Shown one piece after another: positions 12,013 to 22,937 of a stretch of DNA of 64,000 bases. Each line of letters begins with the position of its first letter. Positions within the stretch are counted from its first letter, which is position 1. The notes under the pieces were generated by a model. It had not been told where the DNA came from. It was given only the letters and a program-made list of their open reading frames with translations, and searched no databases. Source of the DNA: Strongylocentrotus droebachiensis (Eukaryota; Echinodermata; Echinoidea; Camarodonta; Strongylocentrotidae); contig JAVYIG010006791.1 of the NCBI GenBank assembly GCA_035222895.1, positions 47,735-111,734 of the forward strand. The letters run 5' to 3'. The position numbers and the translations under genes were made by a program.

Positions 12013-12252
12013 TCAAGGCCAAACTAGTACATCGCAAATGACAATTTTCTTGTCCGAGTCAAGGTCAAGTTGGGCAGTCGATCTCAGATGTACATGATGA
12101 TATTTCTTATGAACTGGGCAAATACCTTGGACGTGCTCCCCGACAAACCTTCGTTTGTAAATCGCTGTAAATCTAACTTCAGGAATGGAAAGTACGATTT
12201 TAGGTGGCTCATAATTGTGGGTGCTATTTCCCCGTGAATTCCAAGGCACCAT
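12013..12252 (-). other. Unassigned open frame within a gene A intron
   Basis: An open frame of 79 codons containing NYEPPKIVLSIPEVRFTA and KKIVICDVLVWP before a stop. Composition is balanced and not low complexity, but it does not match a domain I recognise, and it would interrupt the CUB to SRCR junction, whose phases already match. It could be a fragment of a transposable element or a retained old exon. Confidence 0.2.
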
Positions 12253-12474
12253 GCAAGCCGAGTAGAATTTTGAATATAAAAAACAAAACGAATGCAGATG
12301 AATATTGGAATTCAGTCTTCGTTGAAGTCAAATATTTCCTCTTTTTTTTAATTTTTATTCTTATTCTCATATGCTGTTTTACTGAATATTTTCTGTAAAC
12401 ATCCATATTTTTCGCCCTTTTTTCTTTAAACTTACCTTCCTCCAAACTCGCCTAATAGTGTATTGCTCGTCTTA

Positions 12475-12755
12475 AGCAGGGCTCCCACTTAGCCGAGTTG
12501 GAGCCTCGAGTTGTGGCGAGCTGGCACGAGCTTATGGCAAGATTTTTTATCATTAAAACATATTTCTTGATATCGAGAATTCAATTCTTGATATCACGAA
12601 ATCGAATTCTTGATATCAAGAATTACCATTGCTTTACAACGTAAAATTATTTATTGATATCAAGAAATATGTTTTAATGATAAAACGGCTTGCCATAAGC
12701 TCGCGCCAGCTCGCCACAACTCGAGGCTCCAACTCGGCTAAGTGGGAGCCCTGCT
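12475..12755. mobile_element. Nested-palindrome MITE, copy 1
   Basis: The ends are long inverted repeats starting AGCAGGGCTCCCACTTAGCC and ending in its complement; the arms continue through ggagcctcgagttgtggcgagctgg. The middle is a chain of short self-complementary words (TTCTTGATATCAAGAA and variants). Flanking bases suggest a TA or TTA target duplication. There is no coding capacity. It lies in the CUB to SRCR intron. Two more copies are at 32314-32627 and 32668-32969. Confidence 0.85.
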
Positions 12756-12821
12756 TTATACTTTATAAGATGTAGCTTGATGATTCTAGTTATTTGATAA
12801 CCATTGTTATAAAATCCATAC

Positions 12822-13160
12822 CTGACAGTTCGTAGCATGAGGCGGAAATATTGAATCCATTCCCTGTGGGGTTTCCATTTGGTGTAAATCTCAAAATCAA
12901 GTTGTTTCTCCTGGACAAAAATGGAGGGATTGTCTTTCCCTCTCCACTGTAGCGCTGCCTTTTTTCATGATTATCAACGGTGTCTATGACGACGACGTCA
13001 TCTGAAGACCCTAGACTGAAGTTATTAAAGGTCAGAAGGATCATTCTTCGTTCCGGCGCGGTGAAAAACCAATCTTTGCGCCTATATGGCGGGTACGTGG
13101 CTGGATAATTTTGAGATGTAATCACGGATGCACTCGTGCAATTGATAGGTACTTGAACAT
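12822..13160 (-). CDS. Gene A exon: CUB domain
   Basis: The 339-base exon encodes a 113-residue CUB domain: INCTSASVITSQNYPATYPP at the start (the family's S-P-x-Y-P-x-x-Y-P region), then DWFFTAPERRMILLTFNNFSL, DDVVVID, and the closing NNLILRFTPNGNPTGNGFNI step. CUB domains are extracellular beta-sandwich binding modules. The acceptor (ttcctag|AT, AG at 13162-13161) and donor (TCAG|GTATGG) are phase 1, joining to the signal-peptide exon and to the SRCR exon. It is odd in lacking the inner cysteines that normally form the second disulfide: only the early NC and the late SCY remain. Confidence 0.88.
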
Positions 13161-13911
13161 CTAGGAAGAAAACATAAAAAAATCACTTTGGCGTAATTTG
13201 AAAATGTTATTGTAGAGCAAAACAACGTAATAGAGAATCGACTAATAACTCCAATCACCCATTGCAATACCAAACGTTTGAAAGGCGGACTTCACATATT
13301 TCCTTAATGCATATTTATTTATTGTTGTATACCATCATGGATCATACATGATAATTGACTTTATTCGTATTGTTTTTTAAAACAACTGATCAACTTGTGA
13401 CAATCATAACTATGTTTTAAAGGTTAATGGAGAGCACATAAACCTCACACTTTCGCGACCTACCATTTATTAGTGGAAATAAAAGTCACCTCTACATGGT
13501 CTGAACAATTCATTACGGTATTTCCGAAAAAGCAGTCGAAAGCATGTTGTCTTTCACCATAACATTATGATGGAAAAATCTTCTCAAATAAATTCATTAC
13601 ATATTTATATTTTTCTTGTGCTTTTATCTTCATACCTCTTGTCACCAAATGTTTGGCCCTACATCTCAGATTAAAAGATCCATCGAAGTATCCAGGTCTT
13701 ACTATTTATTTCAATTTAGTTCCGAAGTAGTTAGTCGTGAGATCCTGGCTAGCCGAGATTATCCCCTCTATTTTCATATGAATATATTGTAAAAAGAAAA
13801 TATGTCGACATCTGCCGTTATATATATAATTTTACATTATCGAAAAAGTGGTACTATAATTTTCACTTACATTTTAGAAACCGTTTACAAATAACATTTT
13901 TAATAGTTTAC

Positions 13912-14418
13912 CTTCACAGGCGGCCTTGGTTAGGATGACCATGAGAATGATAACATGATGGTATTGCCGAGCGATTTTCAGTACCATCGAAATCTTGAGA
14001 ATGAGTGTCTGGAGAGCATTTTGGAGGAAAGGATTGATTCCTCGTCTTCTCTCAAAGAGGTGATGGGTCGAGTCATTGAAAATGTGAGAGTAGAGCTCGT
14101 CTGATGTCTGCCGATCTTCGGCCTGTAAAGTCTTCGATCTCTTCCGGCTTTCGTCTTGCAAAGTTTTTGATCCCTGCAAACCTTTTGTCCTGTAGGAGTA
14201 GGAATTGTCAGATTTACGTGGACCCGCATAGTGTAAAGTCTCCGATTTCCGCAGGCCTTCGATGTGGAAATTCCTAGACCTCTGTCGGAGACCAGCTGAG
14301 TTTGAGGCCTTTGATCTCACCGGACCTTTCGAGTGAAACCTTTTTGATCTGAACTGAAGCGGCATTTTCCCGGAGTTGAAATTGATTGACCTCTTTCCAT
14401 CCTTCAAGTGATCGTACT
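13912..14418 (-). CDS. Gene A exon: 11-residue basic repeats plus signal-peptide-like segment
   Basis: The exon runs from a good acceptor (tttctttatgtag, AG at 14420-14419) to the donor GAAG|GTAAAC, phase 1 at both ends. It stays open throughout. The first 140 codons hold about seven or eight diverged 11-residue units rich in Arg, Lys and Ser, such as RSKASNSAGLR, SKTLQDESRKR and SKTLQAEDRQT. The last 25 codons, MVLKIARQYHHVIILMVILT-KAACE (Met at 13987), look like a signal peptide and lead into the CUB exon. Two readings are possible. Either translation starts at 13987 and the rest is 5' UTR or an alternative exon, or it starts upstream and the segment is a membrane anchor or internal. Unspliced, the frame would stop at 13874. 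Confidence 0.6.
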
Positions 14419-14559
14419 CTACATAAAGAAAAATAATATAGCAATTCATTTTTCTATTCAAATTACAATTAATCGCCGACATTGCGCTACTTGCGCATAA
14501 AGGTAATTTGGATGACATATATTCTAGTCGGGTCAAGCTTTGGTTTGACCCCAGAAAAA

Positions 14560-15240
14560 TTGGAACAATGGGTTTTTCAACGGTTTCTAGTAGTATTCGA
14601 CCTCAGGAATAACATGTTAACCTTTTTACCAGACTTTTGACAATATGTTTATGATCTTAAAATAGACCAAGTGGTAAACAACATCTTCTTTAAACTGTTT
14701 TATTGCTTTTAGGAGATCGAATCCCCTTTCTTTCAGCTGCAATATATGAACAGTCAGGTTAATATACGGTAAAAAACAAAACCCCCCAAAATTGCAACTA
14801 AAGGTTTTTCAACGGTTTCTAGTAGTATTTGACTCAGGAATAACATATTAAAAGTATACCAAAATCGAACGTTCAGAAAGCTGTTTTTTTCAAGATGGCG
14901 TCCAAGATGGCCGCCGATACCTAAAAATGGCCATAAATCACTTATTATCCATCCTAAAGACATAATGTTGGTGTCTATCCTATGGTTTTGGGGGTCGGAG
15001 AATCCATTGAGACAAGAATGAATGGTTTGTGATGGTTTAGGAAACCCCCCAAATCCAAAATAGCGTCCAAAATGGCCGCCATAAGTTAAAAATGGTCATA
15101 CGTCACTTATTATCCATCCGAGAGACATAATTGGGGTGTCTATGCTATAGTTTTTAGATCATAGAATCCATAAGGATAAGTTAGAACATTAAGCAGTGGT
15201 TCAGGAAACCACGAAATCCAATATGGCGTCCAAAGGGCCA
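14560..15240. repeat. Tandem repeat with 'aagatggcgtccaagatggccgcc' motif
   Basis: Units of about 170-235 bases recur. ttttcaacggtttctagtag appears near 14575 and 14810. A unit with gatggcgtccaagatggcc, tcacttattatccatcc and agacataat appears near 14893, and its diverged copy starts near 15060 with a third partial near 15220. No coding content. Possibly satellite-like or a decayed element. Confidence 0.7.
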
Positions 15241-15299
15241 CAAAACCACTAAAATTTCTCAATAGAGGGCGCACTTTATGAACAGGAAATGAACTTATA

Positions 15300-15397
15300 G
15301 GCCCAAATTCACAAGGATTGTAAAAACGCGTCAAAACGCGTCGTATGACGCACATAAACTTCGGTTTGTCGACAAACCTCCTTCGTGAATTCGGGCC
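15300..15397. mobile_element. Short MITE with GGCCC-AATTCAC ends, copy 1
   Basis: Starts GGCCCAAATTCACAAGG and ends CCTTCGTGAATTCGGGCC, an inverted pair. The interior contains aacgcgtcaaaacgcgtc and gtttgtcgacaaacctcc. A related, longer copy is at 16643-16823. Confidence 0.7.
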
Positions 15398-15719
15398 ATA
15401 ATGCTTCTCTCTCACCCTTAGAGTGTCACAGACCCCCCCCCCCCCCCCGCCCCATAAAAAGGGTCAATTCAACTATTGACGGGTTATTGTCAACACTGAG
15501 GGAAGGGGCCGAGGGGGGGGGGAGTGACAAAAACAAAGTAACAACTTGATAATAATATCTAGACACACATTAATAACACTGACCATACAATTAAATATGT
15601 TTAAAAGGTGGTGTAAGGTCAACGTTTGATTTTATGATTGGCCATGGCTGGCATATGGTTTTTAACGCGCTATCATAACCTGCGCATAATTTTATTAGCG
15701 CGCATTTTATGAGACGCGT

Positions 15720-15994
15720 TAATACACCAGTTTACGGTTACATCAGTGCGCATGCGCAGACATGGGCGCCATTTTAATTGGCGAGTAAACAAAGCCAATG
15801 ACCTAGCGGTCATTTGGTTTGTGCGTAAATTAAGATTGCGCCCATGTAAATTATGATGTAAGCGCAGGCAGTGATGTTATCATAATTTGCATGGGCGCAA
15901 TCTTAATTACGCACAAACCACATGACCTCTAGAGGTCATTGGAGTTGTTTACTCGTCAATTAAAATGGCGCACACAACCGTAAACTGGTGTATT
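15720..15994. mobile_element. Palindromic foldback element
   Basis: The left arm starts aatacaccagtttacggtt and the right arm ends in aaccgtaaactggtgtatt. The arms stay complementary for about 130 bases, including a shared region around gtttgtgcgtaa and gattgcgcccatg, with one insertion of about 22 bases in the left arm. The centre is a short spacer. No open frame of note. The flanks are also CG-rich (acgcgtt, gcgcattac). Confidence 0.75.
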
Positions 15995-16184
15995 GCGCAT
16001 TACTTTTGATTTAACGTGTGATGTCACAATGCTTATATCGACCTTAACGGCGCATGCGCAATGGCCCATCAAAAATCTGGATTTTAGTTATCCGGATTAT
16101 TCGTAGCCTGTCTGTAACTATTTTGTCACCAGCTCAATTCAAGATGGGTCGTGATTTTTCTGTGTGACACCGCCTTATATCTAG

Positions 16185-16255
16185 CTAGCTACGCGTACGC
16201 TGCGCTGGATGGAGCGTACAATACCAGCTACGCGTACGCTGCGCTGGATATCGAT
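16185..16255. repeat. Short direct repeat of a palindromic word
   Basis: The word agctacgcgtacgctgcgct occurs twice, about 36 bases apart, each followed by ggat. It contains acgcgt/acgcgtac self-complementary parts. No function is inferred. Confidence 0.7.
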
Positions 16256-16397
16256 TTAGCGTGCAATATGACTTTTGACAGCGCTTTCTTGGCATGATCA
16301 TGCATGCATCAAAAATAGGCGGTGCGTGTCATGTGACGCGTTTTGACCAATCACGATGCTTAAAATACTAGAGCCATTTTATAATTGTTTATATTAC

Positions 16398-16600
16398 ATG
16401 ACTCTCAATTCAAAGGTCGAGGGTTCGAATCCTAACCCGGCACTAACGTCCTTGGGCATGATGTTGACCCCCATTTGCCACTCTCTACATAGCTGCAAAT
16501 GGGTTCCCGGCAATGGCTGGGGTATTAATAATTGCAGGGCCAACAGGAAGAGCAGGATCGATATAATACGGTAGCTACCCTGGTGGAAAATAGATAGGAG
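16398..16600 (+). mobile_element. tRNA-derived SINE fragment
   Basis: A tRNA-like B box, GGTTCGAATCC, is at 16422-16432, followed by ctaacccggcac and a body with cacttgggc-type and caaatgggttcccggcaa words. The A-box part is degraded. This layout matches tRNA-headed SINEs seen across marine invertebrates. It lies in the intron upstream of the repeat exon of gene A. Confidence 0.6.
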
Positions 16601-16642
16601 ACCTTTCCATGTTATTTTATTTATAGATTGTTTCTTCACGGT

Positions 16643-16823
16643 GGCCCGAATTCACAAAGCAAGGTTTGAGCTCAGACCAAGGTTTGAGCTCAAACCTCCT
16701 TTTGTTTCGCCAAACCTCCTTTTGTTCTTTACAAACTAGGTTTGTAAAAAAAACGCGTAAAACGCGTCATATGACGTACGAAAACCAAGGTTCGTCGACA
16801 AACCTCCTTTGTGAATTCGGGCC
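16643..16823. mobile_element. Short MITE with GGCCCGAATTCAC ends, copy 2
   Basis: Starts GGCCCGAATTCACAAAG and ends CTTTGTGAATTCGGGCC, near-perfect inverted ends. The interior repeats aaggtttgagctca and ccaaacctccttttgtt words. Same family as 15300-15397. Confidence 0.75.
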
Positions 16824-16967
16824 CTTATGTCTGAGAAAATACCCAAACTGTGACCGTGAATTACTGTTCATAAATTCTTAGACACTTCGGCAATTGGGAA
16901 TAATGATGAAATTCAATGGGTAAAATGATTACGTGGTAGAGTGTGTTTAGTGTCAGTCTGACTTTAC

Positions 16968-17096
16968 CTTTGTTTTGGGAATTGCGGGAATGTGGGAGTG
17001 GCTCATCATGTTGACAACAGCCTCTTGTAGACCTCGTACACATGTCCTCAGGGATGTAGGGCAGGAGGTTTTCCAAGGTTTCTAACATACTGTAAT
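16968..17096 (-). CDS. Gene A upstream exon, function unknown
   Basis: This 129-base exon has a good acceptor (tatataccag|AT, AG at 17098-17097) and donor (CAAAG|GTAAAG), phase 1 at both ends. It encodes YSMLETLENLLPYIPEDMC followed by TRSTRGCCQHDEPLPHSR. The leaving G completes a Glu codon with the AG that opens the 14418 exon, and the joined frame (NSQNK-EYDHLKDGKR) is open through all the 11-residue repeats. No domain is recognised. Together with YDHL downstream it could be part of the cytoplasmic tail of an upstream receptor gene rather than the N terminus of gene A. Confidence 0.55.
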
Positions 17097-17295
17097 CTGG
17101 TATATAAAGTGAAAGAAACAATACTTTTTCAAATGTCAATAATGATATTCAAAAAGGGACCCGGGGTACCCTAAAAAATGGTAATTCGATATGAAACCAT
17201 TTATGCGTAATATGGTACCGATTTGTTTAAAAGATATTTTAGGTACAAACACAGTTTTTTTACACATCGGTTTCATGTGTTTTTTGTGTATGGGT

Positions 17296-17319
17296 GGGGG
17301 GGGGGGGGGGGGGGGGGGG
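17296..17319. repeat. Poly(G) tract, 24 bases
   Basis: Uninterrupted G run on the plus strand, followed by gagggagg. Open frames on either strand through it translate to poly-Gly or poly-Pro and are not genes. Confidence 0.95.
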
Positions 17320-17449
17320 AGGGAGGTGATGTTTGTACATACATCCATCCCCACCGAAACATCTGGATCTAAATGAAGAAAACTGTTAAAATTCGAACGC
17401 TTGTTCAATTCAAGGGTTGAAGTAAGGCTACATTTCTTCATCTTTCGCG

Positions 17450-18430
17450 ATCATTCATCCCGGCTAGACAGTTTCCAGAGACACCGTCGATATGGTAAAT
17501 GATCCTCCTAACTGCTTTCATTTTTTGGAAATAATAGCAAAGGTTGCGAAACTTTTATTAAAAAAATAAATAAATAAAATAAAAATAAAAAAAATCCCCA
17601 GCAGCATTTCGGTAAATAAAAATAATTGCATTTGAAATACATAATAACGAAGGATATTGTTTTCCTTTCATATGATACTTTATTCGTTATCAGTTATCAT
17701 TGTCGTTGTTTATTACCCATTAACAAGTGTTTTCAATCACCAAGAGTGGACTTCACTTTTACGACCAACAGGTCTCGTGTAATGCATAGTGCATTGGCCT
17801 ACCTCTACAAGGAATTTTAATCATTATATAAAATCTCCCTCAGCCTCGTATATAAAACATATCAATTTATTTAGTTATACATTATGTTTTCTTTGAAAAA
17901 ACAGGGTATTCCCATTCAGTACCAAAGATGGCCTGCTTCGCAAGGGAGCCCTGCTAGGAACGAACTAATACAACACGAGTATTAAATATTTTAACAAGTA
18001 AATGGCTATTTTAACAAGTTAGAGTTTTTGGGTAGGACCACGGAATCGCTGCTTCATATTACTTAGCACACACAGACAAATGAATTGTTACTTCATATTC
18101 TGGTCAGCGAAATATGATGTGATACTGCAGGGTCAGTCTTTGTAAATGCATCCACACAATAAATGGCCATTCATTGGCTCTCAATCTCCTTTCATTTTCT
18201 TTTGGTGATTAAATCCAAATGTCCTGTCCATTTTGGGCTATATATGGACTCATATCATACATTTAATGTGGAAAGAAGAATAAAGAAAGATGATGAAATA
18301 TGTGTCTTTATCTTATGTTTTGTTTATTTGCCTTGTACTTTAACGGAAATACATCATGCATCACTGCTGTGCGCAAATTTTTTTCACACCACCTACATAA
18401 AACCTTTCAAATTCAATAATGCATGACAAT
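17450..18430. other. No gene recognised
   Basis: AT-rich sequence with an (A)n/(AAAT)n patch near 17560-17600. No domain, splice pair or repeat family could be supported. Confidence 0.4.
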
Positions 18431-18439
18431 ATTGTATTA

Positions 18440-19045
18440 AGCATGTCTGGTATCATTGGAGCCTGTTTGGCAATCAATTTTATTTTGGGGAATTCTATTC
18501 AATTATTCGTTCATTTAGTTTCATGGATTCCGTATATTTGTGTCTGTTATGTGTGAGTGAATGTATTTTGTTCTATACATCTCTATATCTGTGTATGTAT
18601 TTATATGTATATGTGTTTTTGTGTGTGTATAAGAGACATATTTGCATAGGCTTGATGTGAGGTATATCATGTCAATCCTCTTGTTGTTCATGGAATTTCT
18701 TGTTGCTTCGTATTGTCATCTCCGGACGAATTCAGGGTTTGAAAAACCAAACCTAGATAATATATTGGTCCAGTGGGACCTTCTCCTTAGACAACATCTT
18801 CTTCTGTTTGTATTTTTTTTATTTGTTTATCTTGTTGTACTTTGACCCTCGTGTAGTGAAGCTGAGTTAATAGTTTCAGGAGAAGACTAAACACATACTC
18901 AAGTATAAGTTCTAGGTGCTAAAAATTCTTTTAATATTGTTATGTTATTTTCTTGTTTTGTTTTGTTGTATTTAATCAGATATTGTATGTAAATTGTTAT
19001 ATGTTTTTTATGAGAAGTGGAAAATAAATGAAATGAAATGAAATC
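18440..19045 (+). mobile_element. LINE 3' end fragment with AAATG tail
   Basis: T-rich sequence runs into a terminal microsatellite (aaataaatgaaatgaaatgaaat, about 19022-19044). This is the usual 3' signature of CR1/L2-type non-LTR elements, preceded by a probable 3' UTR with long T runs. No reverse transcriptase remains, so this is a 5'-truncated insertion. The upstream boundary is a guess. Confidence 0.5.
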
Positions 19046-20430
19046 TACTCAGTCATGAAAATAAATGATATCAACAAGGTATTTTTTGTTATAAGGAAGG
19101 CTTTGGCCCTTCTAATCTTTTTCCTTAGAGCGAAACCTGATTCGTAACTTCATAATGAAATGATATATCATAATCATAACCTAACCAAGATCACTGGACT
19201 CAATGATAACATTTCATCCTTCATCCTATTCGAAGTTTTCTGACCATGCTACGCTATGATTCGAGTGTGAATGCTGTTTCATTTTACAAAACAGCAGCAG
19301 TCTGCGCATACCTGTGGTTTCCGGCAGAATAAGATTCTGTTCTATTATCGCACTTAATGTAAATCAGTAAGACAACACTTTGCTTATTTAATAATACAAT
19401 TTTTCAAATGAGAGTATATCAAGGAGGGCAACTGACTTAATTCTGAGGTACATACAAGTGAGTATACCCCAGCTTTGTGTAGATCCTATAACACATAATC
19501 TGCATGTAGAAAATATGTCAAATTTTGACCCCTCTGAAAATTCGTTGGGGACGAGTGGAAGGACATGAAATTTTAGACATATTACACTGGTCAACCCTAC
19601 TTAGATTACAGTTGACAGTGTTCATATAGAAATAACCATTTCTAAACGGAAATCTGATAACTTTACCTTAATTGTTCAAATATGATATAGTACAGAGGTG
19701 TGCTCTTTGTCACATCTGCTGCCACTTTTCAAAAGTACCCTTGAATAGGTCGATGCACTGTTTTCTATTTACATAATGAATATGTTGTGCCTGAAATGTC
19801 AAGGGATGTCAACTATATGATTGCTTCACTAAACTATGTAAAAACAAACTTTGAAGCTTTCAGCCATTTGTTGTGTTTACCCAATAAAATATCAATGACA
19901 ATGCAAGAAATACAAATATTGTGACACGAGTCATATCTTTTGGTTTCTCTCTTTATTCGTCGAACTTTCAATCTATTTCATGATAACAGTGAAACACAAA
20001 ATGATGGGTTGAATGATACATGGAATTGCGTTAACTTAGTGTAAATATATAAATATAGATGTCAATCCAAGCCACAATTATATATTTCCTTGTCTCAACA
20101 TCCTGACCAATTTCATTATCATTGATATTTCATTGCGTGTATGCGATATTCGATTTGAAAGAGGTATTACTATTTCACTGAAAATCGCATTTATGTTTGA
20201 TACCGATAATAGTCACACTTTTATTATTCAGAATGTTGGACTTTATACACTGTTGGTCATAATGGTGGAATAATAATTTTTTACCCCAATTTATTGACAG
20301 ATTTTGACAATGATTTATTCCTAATAGATTTAGATAATAGTATACATTCTCAGATTTTATTGAATGAAAATTGGGGAGTGTTTGTTTTGCGTGACTGTTA
20401 AAGCATGTGTGTGCTACTATGCTAATCAAC
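19046..20430. other. No gene recognised
   Basis: AT-rich; short open frames here lack coding character. Presumed intergenic or intron. Confidence 0.4.
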
Positions 20431-20434
20431 TAGG

Positions 20435-20612
20435 GGACCTACGTCCTTAAGTCATAACTGACAGTAATGGGGTTTAATGCCTTACAAAAGGGCACTAATA
20501 TAGCACATCGACACGGTTTTGATCCTGGGGGCTCACAGTAACGAGGCCATTGCTTAGCCAATGAATCATGACTGTACGCAGCGGGCGCTAGGGTACGTCG
20601 ACGCCCCCACAA
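20435..20612 (-). mobile_element. tRNA-derived SINE
   Basis: On the minus strand a tRNA-like head (tcattggctaagcaatggcc then ggatcaaaaccgtgtcg, a degraded B box) is followed by gtgcccttttgtaaggcatt and aaccccattac. This is the characteristic body of tRNA-SINEs that end in a 'gcaaggcat' core. The open frame running through it is not a gene. Confidence 0.6.
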
Positions 20613-20734
20613 AAACCAAAAATCAAAGAAAATGCAATACATTTTCAATAATTCATTGCATTTTGCCCCGACCCCCAACATAAGAAAATCCTCCATGTGG
20701 GCATGCCTTGAACCATAACGAAATAAGATCACGA

Positions 20735-21859
20735 ATCACCACCATGATCATCAACTACAACAACAACAACAAACACATCTTCAACGAAAAAACCTTGTGT
20801 AGGCTCATTAATTACAAAGTCCACTATCCTACCGTGTATTTTGGGGGAACCACCTTGAACAACTGATGTTCAATACGTTACCAGCGCCAAAATGCCTTAT
20901 CTTTGCCAAGGTATAGACTTCAAAAAAATTAATAACATTTGTCAAATTGTTTAATCTATTTACTAAGGAGAAGGGTTTCTGCAATTGTATGTAACTCATT
21001 CCGATAACCTTATATTAATAGTGGCAATTGCTTGGATCAACACAATTTAGAGGTGATGAGTCAAACATGATATATTATACTCACTGTTTGCCTAGATTCT
21101 GCTAGATGCGAAATGAATCGTGGAATAAGGCGTCGAATATATTTCCTCAGGCGTCGAATATATTTCCTCATAAATAATATCCAATTATAGCAGAGCTAAA
21201 AAGATTCACACATTATCTTACACAGTCAATTAAAAGTAAACTGCAACAAGTGACATGAGAGGTCTCTTCTACAACGTGTTATAAAGGTGTTTACAATGTC
21301 TCTTTCGCAAAATGAGAGGACAGTTTGTGTCTGGGTCATGAATCCGGTTTAACAGATTCCAAAACATGCAGTGTGTCGAAGAAAATGATATAGTAATCAA
21401 TCTATTAAGGATTCCCTTTGCACAAATGTGCTTCGTTCCATCGGAACAAATAACCAGTATGAAATGGAGGAAATATGCTGCATGGATCGGTATTCCACCG
21501 TCTGGTGACGCGAAATTGAGCAGGAAACTGAATCAAGATGCAAGTCAGTTGGATCATGTGGTTCAAAAACAAAACCAGAGGAAAATACATAAAACTAGAG
21601 CTAACCAACCAAACAAAAGAATACATATCTCTCGTTCAGTGAACCGGTCCTAATGGGCATTGTGATGAAAACACTAATATAATGTGACAGAGTGGCCTGC
21701 GAATTCCACTCATGAAGTGGAAACCTTAGTCTATTCCCAGACAGAAAAGAAACTAATATAAATAACGATAAAACCACAACAACAAAAATCATCTAGTTGT
21801 CCTCGACCGCCCGCTTGTCATTTTCGGGCTGCTCGTATTTGTTTACATTTTAATAATAC

Positions 21860-21860
<1 letters not shown>
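20735..21860. other. No gene recognised
   Basis: Contains a 21-base word (ggcgtcgaatatatttcctc plus a) repeated twice in tandem at about 21130-21170. An open frame at 21366-21653 on the plus strand (95 codons, with QMCFVPSEQ and MKWRKYAAWIG) has mixed composition but no recognised family and no clear splice sites. Confidence 0.35.

Positions 21861-21862
<2 letters not shown>

Positions 21863-21897
<35 letters not shown>
21863..21897. repeat. (TA)n microsatellite
   Basis: Alternating TA for about 35 bases, closely followed by a poly(G) run near 21913. Confidence 0.9.
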
Positions 21898-21898
<1 letters not shown>

Positions 21899-22937
21899 CT
21901 TCTTTTTTCTTGGGGGGGGGGGGATATTTTTTGGTCGATTTTCTTGTTGTTGTTTTGTTTTTATTTAACAAAAATTGGGGGTGGGGAGCAATTTTAAACG
22001 CCAAACAAACAATCAAAATCAAAATGCGTCCCGTTGCCAGTTTGGTATTTCCAGTACGCAATTCTGTCTTACACAATGTTCATTGTATAGACTTCGCACC
22101 CGATTAGACTACTGAAACTAAAATGACTTAATGAAAAAAGTAGCCTGAGAAAATATTTTACAAAAACTTATGTTTGATATTTTCCGAAATTATTTCCCAA
22201 CACCATCAATAATACTGAATTAAATATTTAAATATTTTTTAATGGAAAAATAACAACCAAAAAAACAAATCATGGGAAAAAAATAAAATTATAGAAAGAC
22301 TCTCCCCCCCCCCCCAAAAAAAAAAAAAAAAAAAAAAAATCTGCCCTTACGCCCCTTCTCCAGAAAATCAATCGAGGACAACCAAATAATTTTTAGTTTG
22401 TTTAGGAGGGGGCCTAAAGGAGGGGGAGGGGACTTCAATTTATAACAGTTGTCGTTGCACCTTAGTACTTCTCCCACAATTCAATCATTTAACTACACTA
22501 GCGAATGTAGACAACTCCAAATCTTCTGCTGCAAAAATATATATTTTATTTGGCCTGGGGGGAGGGGGGTTGTGGGTTAAGGGTATGCAAGGCTTTGCAT
22601 GGTTACCCAGTCACTATTTGATTATGTTTGTTTTTGTTTTTTTAACATTCGAGATTCGTTTTATCGTATTTACTATATGTGTTTGTTTATTATTATCTAA
22701 AACTTGTCATGTTTGCTGTTCCAACTGATATACCATGCATATTATAGCTACGTAGACTTGGCCAAGTCTGAAGAGAATAACCCTGTTCTGCAGGAAGTTA
22801 GGACTTAGGGACTTGTACAGAACCTACTATAAGCCAATTCAGAAATCTGAGACGGATGTATCAATGCACGTCAGTACGTGGCTGGTTAAGGGAGTGGTCG
22901 AATTATGTAGAATATGCCAACCTCTTGTAGACCGAGA

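Noticed and set aside
16422-16432. tRNA gene
   Set aside because: A B box is present but the A box and acceptor stem cannot be folded; the following body is SINE-like.
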